A stretch of DNA of 64,000 bases from Lentzea tibetensis (GTDB lineage Bacteria; Actinomycetota; Actinomycetes; Mycobacteriales; Pseudonocardiaceae): positions 77,939 to 141,938 of the forward strand of contig NZ_VOBR01000025.1 in NCBI RefSeq assembly GCF_007845675.1, in the 5' to 3' direction. The notes below the pieces were generated by a model. The model was given only the letters and a program-made list of their open reading frames with translations. It had not been told where the DNA came from and ran no database searches. The translations under genes were made by a program, and so were the position numbers. This document shows, piece after piece, positions 40,375 to 48,119 of this stretch. How positions within the stretch are numbered: the first letter of the stretch is position 1; the number at the start of each line of letters is the position of its first letter.

Positions 40375-43170
40375 GTGGCGCGTACCGAACGTCCGCTGGA
40401 CGGCGAGGACGGCCCAGTTCTCCGGTTCGCGGAGGACCTGCGGAAACTGCGGCAGAAGGCGGGCACCCCGCCGTACCGCGAGCTGAGCAAGCGAGCGCAC
40501 TACTCGAGCGGGGCGCTGTCCGACGCCGCAGCCGGGCGCAAGCTGCCGACGTTGCCCGTGGCGCTAGCGTACGTGCGCGCCTGCGAAGGCGACGTGGACG
40601 AGTGGGAGAGCCGCTGGCACGAGGTCGTCGGGGAGATCAACGCACCGGAGGTCGCCGAGGCGCCGGACGAGGGCCCGTACGCCGGGCTGGCGGCGTTCGG
40701 CGAAGAGGACGCCGAGTGGTTCTTCGGCCGGGACCGGCTCGTCGACGAGCTGTGCGAGCGGGTGCGCGAACACCGGTTCGTCGCCGTGGTCGGGCCGTCG
40801 GGCTCGGGCAAGTCGTCGCTGCTGCGCGCCGGGCTGCTGCACGCCCGCGCCACAGGGCTGCGCGGGCTGGCGACCGGTCCGGTGCTGGTCATGGCGCCAG
40901 GTGCGCACCCGTTGGAAGAGCTGGCGATCCGGCTGGCCAGGCTCAGCGGAGGTTCCGCGGCCGCGGTGCTCGCCGAGCTGAGGAACGACGGCGTGCTGCC
41001 TGCCCCGGACGGCCTGCTGCTGGTGATCGACCAGTTCGAGGAGCTGTTCACCGTCTGCCGCGACGCGGCCGAGCGCGCCCGGTTCCTCAGCCTCCTCGAC
41101 ACCGCCGCGAAGGTGCGGATCGTCATCGGCGTGCGCGCCGACTTCTACGCGCACTGCGCCCAGCACCACGAGCTGGTCGGGGTGCTGCGCGACGCCCAGG
41201 TCGTCGTCGGCCCGATGACCACGGCGGAGCTGCGCAGCGCCGTCACCGAACCGGCGCTGCGGGTGGGCGGCCAGGCGGAGGCCGAGCTGGTGTCGCAGGT
41301 GGTGGCGGACGCGACCGGCAGGCCGGGTGTGCTGCCGCTGATGTCGCACGCGCTGCTGGAGACGTGGCGGCGACGGCGCGGCTCGACCATGACGCTCGCC
41401 GGGTACGAGGCGGCGGGCGGGATGGCGCAGGCCATCGCCCACACCGCCGAGGGTGTCTACGACGCGCTGAACGAAGACCAGCGACGGCTGGCGCGCGAGG
41501 TCTTCGTGCGGCTGTGCGAGCTCGGCGAGGGCACCGAGGACACCAAGCGCCGCGTCCAGCGCGCCGAGCTCGATCCCGAGGTCGAGCCGGTGCTGGAGCA
41601 GCTCGCCGGGGCCAGGCTGGTCACGCTCGACCGCGACACCGTCGAGATCACCCACGAGGCGCTCATCCGCTGCTGGCCGCAGCTGCGCGGCTGGCTCGAC
41701 GACGACCGCGAGAACCTGTGCCGCCACCGCCAGCTCACCGAGGCCACCACCGCGTGGGAGTCGCTCGACCACGACCAGGGCGCGCTGTACCGGGGCACCC
41801 GGCTCGACCTCGCGCGCGAGATCCCGCCCGCACACCTGAGCCGCCGGGAACGCGCGTTCCTCGACGCCAGCGTGGCGGCCGGCAAGCGGCGCGTCCGGCG
41901 GTCGCGGTACCTGACCGCGTTGCTGGTGGTGCTGCTCGTGGTCAGCACGGTCGCGACCGTCTACGCGGGACGCGCGAGCAGCCAGATGACCGTGCAGCGC
42001 AACGCCGTGCTGTCGCAGAAGGTCAGCGCCGAGGCGGTCGCACTGCGCACGGTGAACCGCCCGCTGGCCGCGCAGCTGAGCCTCGCCGCGTACCGCCTCT
42101 CCCCCACGGCCGAGGCGCGCGACAGCCTGCTCAGCGTCCTCGCCCACCCGATCACCGCGCACACCGGCACCGTCAACGCCGCGGTCTACGCACCCGACGG
42201 GCGCCTGCTCGTCACCGGAAGCGCGGACAAGACCGTGAAGACGTGGGACGTCAACGATCCCGCCGAGCCGGTCGAGCTCGCGACCGCGCAGACCGGCGCC
42301 GTGTACGGGGTCGCGATCAGCCCCGACGGCAGGACGTTCGCCACCGCGGGCGTCGACCGCACCGTGCAGCTGTGGGACATCACCGACCCGCGCGCCCCGC
42401 GCAAGATCACCTCACTGACCGGTCACACCAACGTCGTCTACTCCGTCGCGTTCAGCCCGGACGGCAGGACGCTGGGTTCGGGCAGCTACGACCAGACTTC
42501 CCGGCTGTGGGACGTCAGCACCCTTTCCGCCCCAACGGAAATCGCCCACCTCACCGACTACGGGTCCATCGTCAAGCAGGTCGCGTTCAGCCCCGACGGC
42601 CGGACGTTCGCGGCCGGGGCCGACGACCGCACGGTGCACCTGTGGGACACCACGAACCCGCGGCAGACCAAGCTGGTCACGGTGCTGAAGACCGGCCACT
42701 CGGACATGGTCCCGTCGCTGACGTTCAGCCCGGACGGCAAGCTGCTCGCGACCGGCAGCGACGACCGCACGATCCGGCTGTGGGACGTGACCGACCGCGC
42801 CGCCCCCAAGCTGCTCACCACGCTCACCGGGCACGGTGCCGTGGTCATGGCCGTCGGGTTCAGCCCGGACAGCCGCACGCTGGCCAGCGGCGCGGACGAC
42901 AGCACCGCGCGGCTGTGGCACGTGTCCGACCCCGCGCACGCCGTGGTGCGCGCCGTGATCACCGGGCACAGCGGGTCGGTGCAGTCCGTGCGGTTCAGCC
43001 CGGACGGCACCCGGCTCGCCACGTCCAGCACCGACCGGACGGCGCAGATCCAGGACCTCGACCCGGACAAGGGGGCGGCATCGGTGTGCGCGCTGCCTCC
43101 GCCGCGGATGACCGAGGCCGAGTGGGCGGAGCACTTCCCCGACCTGGACTTCCAGCCACCGTGCCCGTAG
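40375..43170 (+). CDS. XRE HTH - STAND NTPase - transmembrane - seven-bladed WD40 protein (931 aa)
   Basis: Domain order: XRE-like helix-turn-helix (residues 5-85: LRKLRQKAGTPPYRELSKRA, SSGALSDAAAGRKLP), STAND NTPase of the nSTAND1 type (Walker A VGPSGSGKSSLLRAG at about 135, Walker B LLVIDQFEELF), an arm region, a hydrophobic helix (YLTALLVVLLVVSTVATVYA, about 510), and seven WD40 repeats (about 590-910), each ending in LWD or a variant. The N-terminal HTH with an internal membrane helix is odd for a regulator. STAND-WD40 proteins are signalling or conflict sensors; ligand and output are unknown. GTG 40375 has GGGGGAGG seven bases upstream. Confidence 0.88.
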   Translation: MARTERPLDGEDGPVLRFAEDLRKLRQKAGTPPYRELSKRAHYSSGALSDAAAGRKLPTLPVALAYVRACEGDVDEWESRWHEVVGEINAPEVAEAPDEGPYAGLAAFGEEDAEWFFGRDRLVDELCERVREHRFVAVVGPSGSGKSSLLRAGLLHARATGLRGLATGPVLVMAPGAHPLEELAIRLARLSGGSAAAVLAELRNDGVLPAPDGLLLVIDQFEELFTVCRDAAERARFLSLLDTAAKVRIVIGVRADFYAHCAQHHELVGVLRDAQVVVGPMTTAELRSAVTEPALRVGGQAEAELVSQVVADATGRPGVLPLMSHALLETWRRRRGSTMTLAGYEAAGGMAQAIAHTAEGVYDALNEDQRRLAREVFVRLCELGEGTEDTKRRVQRAELDPEVEPVLEQLAGARLVTLDRDTVEITHEALIRCWPQLRGWLDDDRENLCRHRQLTEATTAWESLDHDQGALYRGTRLDLAREIPPAHLSRRERAFLDASVAAGKRRVRRSRYLTALLVVLLVVSTVATVYAGRASSQMTVQRNAVLSQKVSAEAVALRTVNRPLAAQLSLAAYRLSPTAEARDSLLSVLAHPITAHTGTVNAAVYAPDGRLLVTGSADKTVKTWDVNDPAEPVELATAQTGAVYGVAISPDGRTFATAGVDRTVQLWDITDPRAPRKITSLTGHTNVVYSVAFSPDGRTLGSGSYDQTSRLWDVSTLSAPTEIAHLTDYGSIVKQVAFSPDGRTFAAGADDRTVHLWDTTNPRQTKLVTVLKTGHSDMVPSLTFSPDGKLLATGSDDRTIRLWDVTDRAAPKLLTTLTGHGAVVMAVGFSPDSRTLASGADDSTARLWHVSDPAHAVVRAVITGHSGSVQSVRFSPDGTRLATSSTDRTAQIQDLDPDKGAASVCALPPPRMTEAEWAEHFPDLDFQPPCP

Positions 43171-43173
43171 TGG

Positions 43174-44298
43174 TCAGCGTCGGCGCAGCCGTCTGATCTT
43201 GAGCGCGAGGTGCAGGTCGAGCCGCACCAATCCGTCGGACAGGTCGCGCCCGAGCAGCCGGGAGATCCGGTCGAGCCGGTAGTACAGGCTGCTCCGGTGC
43301 AGGTTCAGCCGCGCCGACGTGGCCTGCACGTCCCCGCCCAGGTCGAGGTAGGTCTCCAGCGTCTCGACGAGCATCGGGGTGTCCAGCGGCGCCAGCGGAT
43401 CGTCCTGGCCGCCGATCAACCCCCGATAGGGCCCGAGCCCCGACCAGTCGCAGTGCCGGTCGAGCGCCGGGTCGAGCGCGGCGAGCTCGGCGGCGGCGAG
43501 CGCCTGGTCGCGAGCTTCGAGAGCCGCGTCCAACGGCCGGGGCTCGCTCACCCCCAGCACGACCTCGCCCGCGAGGCACTTCCCCACCACCTCGTCGATC
43601 TCGCCGAGCAGCCCCCGCCGGTGCAGAACGACCATCGCGTGGGCGGGCGTGACGTGTGCACCGACGTAGGCGGTCTCGGCGCGGAGGACGGGCGTCAGTG
43701 CACCGGCCAGCGCGCTGAACTCCGCCGCGCTCAACGGCCGCGCACCACCGCGCCCCGGCCGTGCCGCGACGGCCGCCACCACGGTGATCGTCCCGTCGAC
43801 CAGCCCCGGCACCGCGGCCGCGAGCTGCGCACCGGCCTCGGTCCGGCTCTCGCCGAACAGCCGCCCGACCAGTTCGTCGACCTCCCGGCCGGGTGCGGAG
43901 CCGACGCGTGACCGGACGTCCAGCAGGTCGGCCAGCGCATCAGCTCGCCGCAAGGCATCCCGATCTTCGCCAGACAGCTCGGACCCGAGAATCCACAGGT
44001 AGCCGAGGTGACGGCCGCGCCTGCGCAGCGGCAGGCAGAAGCGGGCGGACAGGCCGAGCCGCGGGTTCGCGGGCACCGGGACCGGGTCGGTGGCGTCGGC
44101 GGCGACGTGCCGCTGCTCCCACTCCCTGATCTCGGGGGCGACCCGGCGCAGCAGGATCGTGGAGACGCGCGCCGCGTCGACGTCGTCGCGCTGCGTGCTG
44201 TAGGCGATGAGGTCGCCGTGCACGCCGTCGATCGTGAGGCTGCGTCCCAGCCGCACGGCGAGCGCGTCGAGCTCCTGCTGGACCTGTTCGAGCACCAC
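43174..44298 (-). CDS. PucR/CdaR-type transcriptional regulator (374 aa)
   Basis: N-terminal sensor, about residues 1-150 (LAVRLGRSLTIDGVHGDLIA, then GLSARFCLPLRRRGRHLGYL), a middle GGDEF-derived PucR domain, and a C-terminal PucR helix-turn-helix MLVETLETYLDLGGDVQATS then LNLHRSSLYYRLDRISRLLG. Such regulators control purine, amino-acid or sugar-acid pathways. GTG 44298 (or 44295) has no ribosome site but TACATT lies seven bases upstream (44311-44306), so the mRNA is probably leaderless. Divergent from an SHMT-like enzyme 107 bp away, its likely target. The stop lies three bp from the convergent STAND gene. Confidence 0.88.
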   Translation of the reverse strand: MVLEQVQQELDALAVRLGRSLTIDGVHGDLIAYSTQRDDVDAARVSTILLRRVAPEIREWEQRHVAADATDPVPVPANPRLGLSARFCLPLRRRGRHLGYLWILGSELSGEDRDALRRADALADLLDVRSRVGSAPGREVDELVGRLFGESRTEAGAQLAAAVPGLVDGTITVVAAVAARPGRGGARPLSAAEFSALAGALTPVLRAETAYVGAHVTPAHAMVVLHRRGLLGEIDEVVGKCLAGEVVLGVSEPRPLDAALEARDQALAAAELAALDPALDRHCDWSGLGPYRGLIGGQDDPLAPLDTPMLVETLETYLDLGGDVQATSARLNLHRSSLYYRLDRISRLLGRDLSDGLVRLDLHLALKIRRLRRR

Positions 44299-44405
44299 TC
44301 CGACAAATGTACGAGACGCGGGGCGCCAGTCCGAGCGTTCGACCGGTGCGGGCGTGCGGCCGGAGTGCCTACCGTTCTCGCACCACGTCACCGGAGGAGC
44401 ACCTG

Positions 44406-45791
44406 ATGGCCGCACTCGCTCACCGCCCCTGGGTCGCCGAGCCGTCCGAGCACCGCGTGCGCGCCATCGCGGCGGCAACGGCCCAGCGAACGCCGGCGGC
44501 CCAGCTCGCGGAGCTGGACCGGCTGGTCACGGAGAACCGCCGCATCCACGACGTCGACTCGGTCAACCTGAACCCGGCGACGAACGTGATGAACCCGCGC
44601 GCCGAGGCCATGCTGTCCGCCGGGCTGGGCTCGCGGCCGTCGCTCGGGCACCCCGGCGACAAGTACGAGATGGGCCTCGAGGCGATCGAGCAGATCGAGG
44701 TCATCGCCGCCGAGCTGGTCGCCGAGGTCTTCGGCGCCCGCTACGCCGAGATCCGGGTGCCGTCCGGCGCGGTCGCCAACCTCTACGCGTTCATGGCGAC
44801 GTGCGAGCCCGGCGACACGATCATCGCGCCCCCGCCGTCGATCGGCGGGCACGTCACCCACCACACCGGCGGCTCGGCGGGGCAGTACCGGCTGAACACC
44901 GTTCCCGCGCCCGTCGACCCGCACCGCTACACCGTCGACGTGGACGCGCTGCGCGTGCTGGCGCACGAGGTGCGGCCGAAGCTGATCACGATCGGCAGCA
45001 GCCTGAACCTGGTTCCGCATCCCGTCTCGAAGATCCGCGAGATCGCCGACGAGGTGGGCGCGAAGGTCCTGTTCGACGCGGCGCACCTGTGCGGCCTGAT
45101 CGCCGGGCACGCGTGGCAGCAGCCGCTGGAGGAGGGCGCACACCTGATGACGTTCAGCACCTACAAGAGCCTCGGCGGACCGGCGGGCGGTGCCGTCGTC
45201 ACGAACGACGCCGAGCTCGCCGAACGCGTCGACCGCATCGCGTTCCCCGGCCTGACCGCGAACTTCGACGTCGCCAAGTCCGCGGCGCTGGCCGTCACGA
45301 TGATCGACTGGCAGGTCGCGGGACGCGCCTACGCGGCCGCGATGGTCGAGACCGCCGCACGCCTAGCCGACGAGCTGGCCGCGCTGGGCCTGCCGCTGTA
45401 CGGCGGCACGACGTCACACCAGTTCGCGCTGAGCGCCCAGCGGTGGGGCGGCGGGCAGCACGCCGCGCGCACGTTGCGCGAGGCCAACATCCTGACGTGC
45501 GGCATCGGTCTGCCCGCACCGTCGGTCGACGGCGACGTGAACGGTCTGCGCCTCGGCACCCCGGAGATCGTCCGCATCGGGATGAAGCCGCAGGACATGC
45601 CCGACCTGGCCGGGTTCGTCGCCCGCGGTCTGGTGGAGCCGCTGGAGGTAACCGCGGACGTCAGCGCGTGGCGCAGGCAGTTCTCCGGCGTGCACTACAC
45701 GGCCTCGGTGTCCACTCGTCGCCAGCTGGCCGTGAACACCAGTGCCGCGCAGATCGACCCCGCGGAGGCCAGCGACCCGGCGCCCAGGTAG
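44406..45791 (+). CDS. SHMT-like PLP-dependent enzyme (461 aa)
   Basis: Fold-type I PLP enzyme of the serine hydroxymethyltransferase superfamily. RPSLGHPGDKYEMGLEAIEQ, then RVPSGAVANLYAFMA, and the Schiff-base Lys in LMTFSTYKSLGGPAGG (about residue 255), with DAAHLCGLIAG carrying the PLP-ring Asp/His. It departs from housekeeping GlyA (usual T-T-T-H-K-T-L-R-G-P is here F-S-T-Y-K-S-L-G-G-P), so it may be a threonine aldolase, alpha-methylserine transferase or threonine transaldolase-type enzyme. Under probable control of the divergent PucR protein. ATG 44406 has GGAGGAG upstream. The last 97 bp overlap the convergent PAP2 gene. Confidence 0.82.
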   Translation: MAALAHRPWVAEPSEHRVRAIAAATAQRTPAAQLAELDRLVTENRRIHDVDSVNLNPATNVMNPRAEAMLSAGLGSRPSLGHPGDKYEMGLEAIEQIEVIAAELVAEVFGARYAEIRVPSGAVANLYAFMATCEPGDTIIAPPPSIGGHVTHHTGGSAGQYRLNTVPAPVDPHRYTVDVDALRVLAHEVRPKLITIGSSLNLVPHPVSKIREIADEVGAKVLFDAAHLCGLIAGHAWQQPLEEGAHLMTFSTYKSLGGPAGGAVVTNDAELAERVDRIAFPGLTANFDVAKSAALAVTMIDWQVAGRAYAAAMVETAARLADELAALGLPLYGGTTSHQFALSAQRWGGGQHAARTLREANILTCGIGLPAPSVDGDVNGLRLGTPEIVRIGMKPQDMPDLAGFVARGLVEPLEVTADVSAWRRQFSGVHYTASVSTRRQLAVNTSAAQIDPAEASDPAPR

Positions 45792-46579
45792 ATCACCCAC
45801 TCGTAGCCGCTCACCGCGCCCAGCCCTTCCCGGAACAGCGGCACGAGGCAGAGGAACACGCCGAGCGCGAACGTGAGCACGCCGGAGCACGCCCAGAACA
45901 CGATGAGCACGACCCGGCCCGTGCGCCTGCGCCCGGTGTGCCGGTGCAGCGCGCCGCGCCGGGCCAGCCACCACGACGCCAGCGCGGCCAGCGCGAGCGC
46001 GATGGCGTCGGCCGCGAGCGTGTCGCTGAGCCGGTGCCACTTCGCGGTCAGCGTGTACTGCCCGATGCCGACCGCCCACGGCAGCACGAAGAACAGGAGC
46101 ACGCCGCGCCACCGGTACGGCACCACGATCAGCGCGGCGAACAGCACCGTCATCGCGATCGTGGTGTGCCCGCTGGGCAGGCTGTTGTGCGCGTAGTCGC
46201 CGGTGACCTCGACGAGGTGCGGCCGCACGAGCACGAACCGCTTGAGCACCTGCACGACCACCTGCCCGCCGACCACGACCCCCACCGCGGCGAGGGCCAG
46301 GTCCCACCGCCTGCGCAGCACGCCGACGAGCGCCACCGCCACCACGGCCAGCGCGAGCGAGTAGACCGTGATCTGCCCCAGCGCGTGCCAGGCCTGCCCG
46401 GACTCGCCCGCGTTCGCCTCGTCCGCGCCGCGCAGGGCCGCGTTCTCCAGTTGCTGGCCCGCGGTCGTCCACACCGCCAGCACGTACACCAGCACCGCCA
46501 CCGCCGCGGCGGCGATCGCGATCACCAGCCAGCGGCGTGCGGTGACTTCCGTCGTCTCAGCGCGTTGATCCAGCAGCAC
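45695..46579 (-). CDS. PAP2-family membrane phosphatase (294 aa)
   Basis: Six or more membrane helices with the PAP2 catalytic motifs: KRFVLVRPH (motif 1), NSLPSGHTT (motif 2, catalytic His) and KWHRLSDTLAAD (motif 3). Removes phosphate from a lipid phosphate such as phosphatidate or an isoprenoid pyrophosphate at the membrane. GTG 46579 is the start by frame; no ribosome site, and the start codon lies in an eight-bp inverted repeat (46576-46596). Its last 97 bp are antisense to the SHMT-like gene. Confidence 0.87.
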   Translation of the reverse strand: MLLDQRAETTEVTARRWLVIAIAAAAVAVLVYVLAVWTTAGQQLENAALRGADEANAGESGQAWHALGQITVYSLALAVVAVALVGVLRRRWDLALAAVGVVVGGQVVVQVLKRFVLVRPHLVEVTGDYAHNSLPSGHTTIAMTVLFAALIVVPYRWRGVLLFFVLPWAVGIGQYTLTAKWHRLSDTLAADAIALALAALASWWLARRGALHRHTGRRRTGRVVLIVFWACSGVLTFALGVFLCLVPLFREGLGAVSGYEWVIYLGAGSLASAGSICAALVFTASWRRVDTEAV

Positions 46580-46596
46580 GACATCGAGTGTCGTGC
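46576..46596. promoter_or_regulatory. Inverted repeat over the PAP2 start codon
   Basis: GCACGACA (46576-46583) and TGTCGTGC (46589-46596) with a five-base spacer, covering the GTG at 46577-46579 on the minus strand. It may be an operator or a hairpin hiding the start. Confidence 0.45.
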
Positions 46597-46655
46597 GTCA
46601 GCAGCCGGTTCGGTCCTTTCAGGACGGATCGCCACCGGACCGGGTGACTCCCTCG

Positions 46656-48026
46656 TCAGGCTTGCGCCCTGCTGCGACGCACCGCGTGCACCACGAACAG
46701 GGTGAACAGCAGGAGCGCGAAACCCGTCCCCGCGCCGCCCAGCGCGAACCCCAGCGACCGCCAGTTCCTCTCGGCGGGCGGGTTGACCACGGTGTGGATC
46801 GGCGTGATCCTCGGCGGCGTCGCGCCCGGTCGTTCGGCCGGGATCACGGCGGTCAGCGCGGCGACCGGGTTGACCATGCCGTGCCCGACCTTGTGGTCAC
46901 GCCCGTCGGTGTTGCCGGGGTGCTGCGCGGTCGCCTTCAGCCGCGCCATGACCTGCCGCGCGGTCAGCGCCGGGAACCGCTCGCGCACGAGCGCGGCCAC
47001 GCCCGCGACGTACGGCGACGCGAAGCTCGTGCCGACGATCGGCTGCTGCTCCTTGGCCTCCGGGCTGATGCCGGCGTTGACCAGTCCGGGGCCGCCGGGG
47101 TCCAGGGTCACGATGCCCTCGCCCGGCCCGGCGATGCTCACCCACGGCCCCCACACGCTGAACTGCGACACGGTCCCGTTCTCCCCGATCGACGCCACCG
47201 ACAGCACGTCGTCGGCGAACAAGGGCGGCGACGCGACGACCTTCACGTCCCGCGGATCCGGATTGTCGTTCTGGTCGGGGCACCCGGTCGGGCCGAGGTT
47301 GCCCGCAGCCGTCACGATCACGACGTCCTCTTTGTCCACGGCGAACCGGATCGCCGCCTGCAGCATCTGGTCGTTGGCCGAGAACTCTTGCGGGGCAACG
47401 CAGTTCGTCACCGAGATGTTGATGACCTCGGCGCCGGACCTGGCCGCGTGCACGATCGCCTTCGCCAGCGTGCTGAGATTGCCCGCCCTGGGGCGTGCCG
47501 GTTCGGAGGCGGTGCCCTTGAACTCGAAGCGGTCGCTGGTGTGCCGGATCGACAGGATCTCCGCTTCCGGTGCCGCGCCGACGAAACCGCTCGCGTCCTC
47601 GCTCGACGCGAGCACACCGGCGACCTCGGTGCCGTGACCGTCGCAGTCCACCTTGCCGTTGGACCTCTCGACGAAGTCACCGCCACCGGCCACTCGCCCC
47701 TTGAGCAGCGGGTGCTCGACGACACCGGTGTCGATGACCGCGACCTTCACCCCCTTGCCGGTCGCGAACCTGTGTGCCTGCTCGAGGTTCAGCCGCAGCT
47801 GCCCGTACGGGATGTCCTCGACGGTCTTGCCCTTGGCGCTCGACCCGATGCACTGCTGGCCGTTGCTCACGTACGGCACGTCCGGCGCGGGCGCGCCTTC
47901 CGTTCCCCGCGGCGGCAACTGCGCGTTCGCGGGCAACGGCGGTGGCTCGTACTCCTTCGGCGCGGCGAACGCAGGCACCTGTCCGGACAGCACGAGCAGC
48001 ACCGCGGCAGCACAAATCCTGATCAC
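46656..48026 (-). CDS. Mycosin-like subtilisin-family protease, membrane-anchored (456 aa)
   Basis: Signal peptide (ICAAAVLLVLSGQVPAFA). S8 catalytic triad: Asp in VAVIDTGVVEHP (about 96), His in CDGHGTEVAG (about 130), Ser in GTSFASPYVAGVAALV (about 335). Extra loops with Cys and the ending LGGAGTGFALLLFTLFVVHA, a single C-terminal helix plus basic tail, are the mycosin (MycP) layout. Mycosins belong to type VII secretion (ESX) systems, but no EccB/C/D/E, EsxA/B or PE/PPE-like gene is present in the window, so this is an orphan copy here. GTG 48026 with GAAGGGGG upstream. Confidence 0.9.
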   Translation of the reverse strand: MIRICAAAVLLVLSGQVPAFAAPKEYEPPPLPANAQLPPRGTEGAPAPDVPYVSNGQQCIGSSAKGKTVEDIPYGQLRLNLEQAHRFATGKGVKVAVIDTGVVEHPLLKGRVAGGGDFVERSNGKVDCDGHGTEVAGVLASSEDASGFVGAAPEAEILSIRHTSDRFEFKGTASEPARPRAGNLSTLAKAIVHAARSGAEVINISVTNCVAPQEFSANDQMLQAAIRFAVDKEDVVIVTAAGNLGPTGCPDQNDNPDPRDVKVVASPPLFADDVLSVASIGENGTVSQFSVWGPWVSIAGPGEGIVTLDPGGPGLVNAGISPEAKEQQPIVGTSFASPYVAGVAALVRERFPALTARQVMARLKATAQHPGNTDGRDHKVGHGMVNPVAALTAVIPAERPGATPPRITPIHTVVNPPAERNWRSLGFALGGAGTGFALLLFTLFVVHAVRRSRAQA

Positions 48027-48119
48027 ACCGACCCCCTTCGGCTTCCCCTGTGGCGCAGTATGACCACAAAAGCCGGTTCGAGGCCTGTAGCGAATTTCAG
48101 GAAGAGGAACGACTTCCGG

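Noticed and set aside
44207-46705. 832-residue open frame spanning the SHMT-like and PAP2 genes
   Set aside because: Arg/His/Gly-rich shadow frame in the third codon position, no homology pattern.
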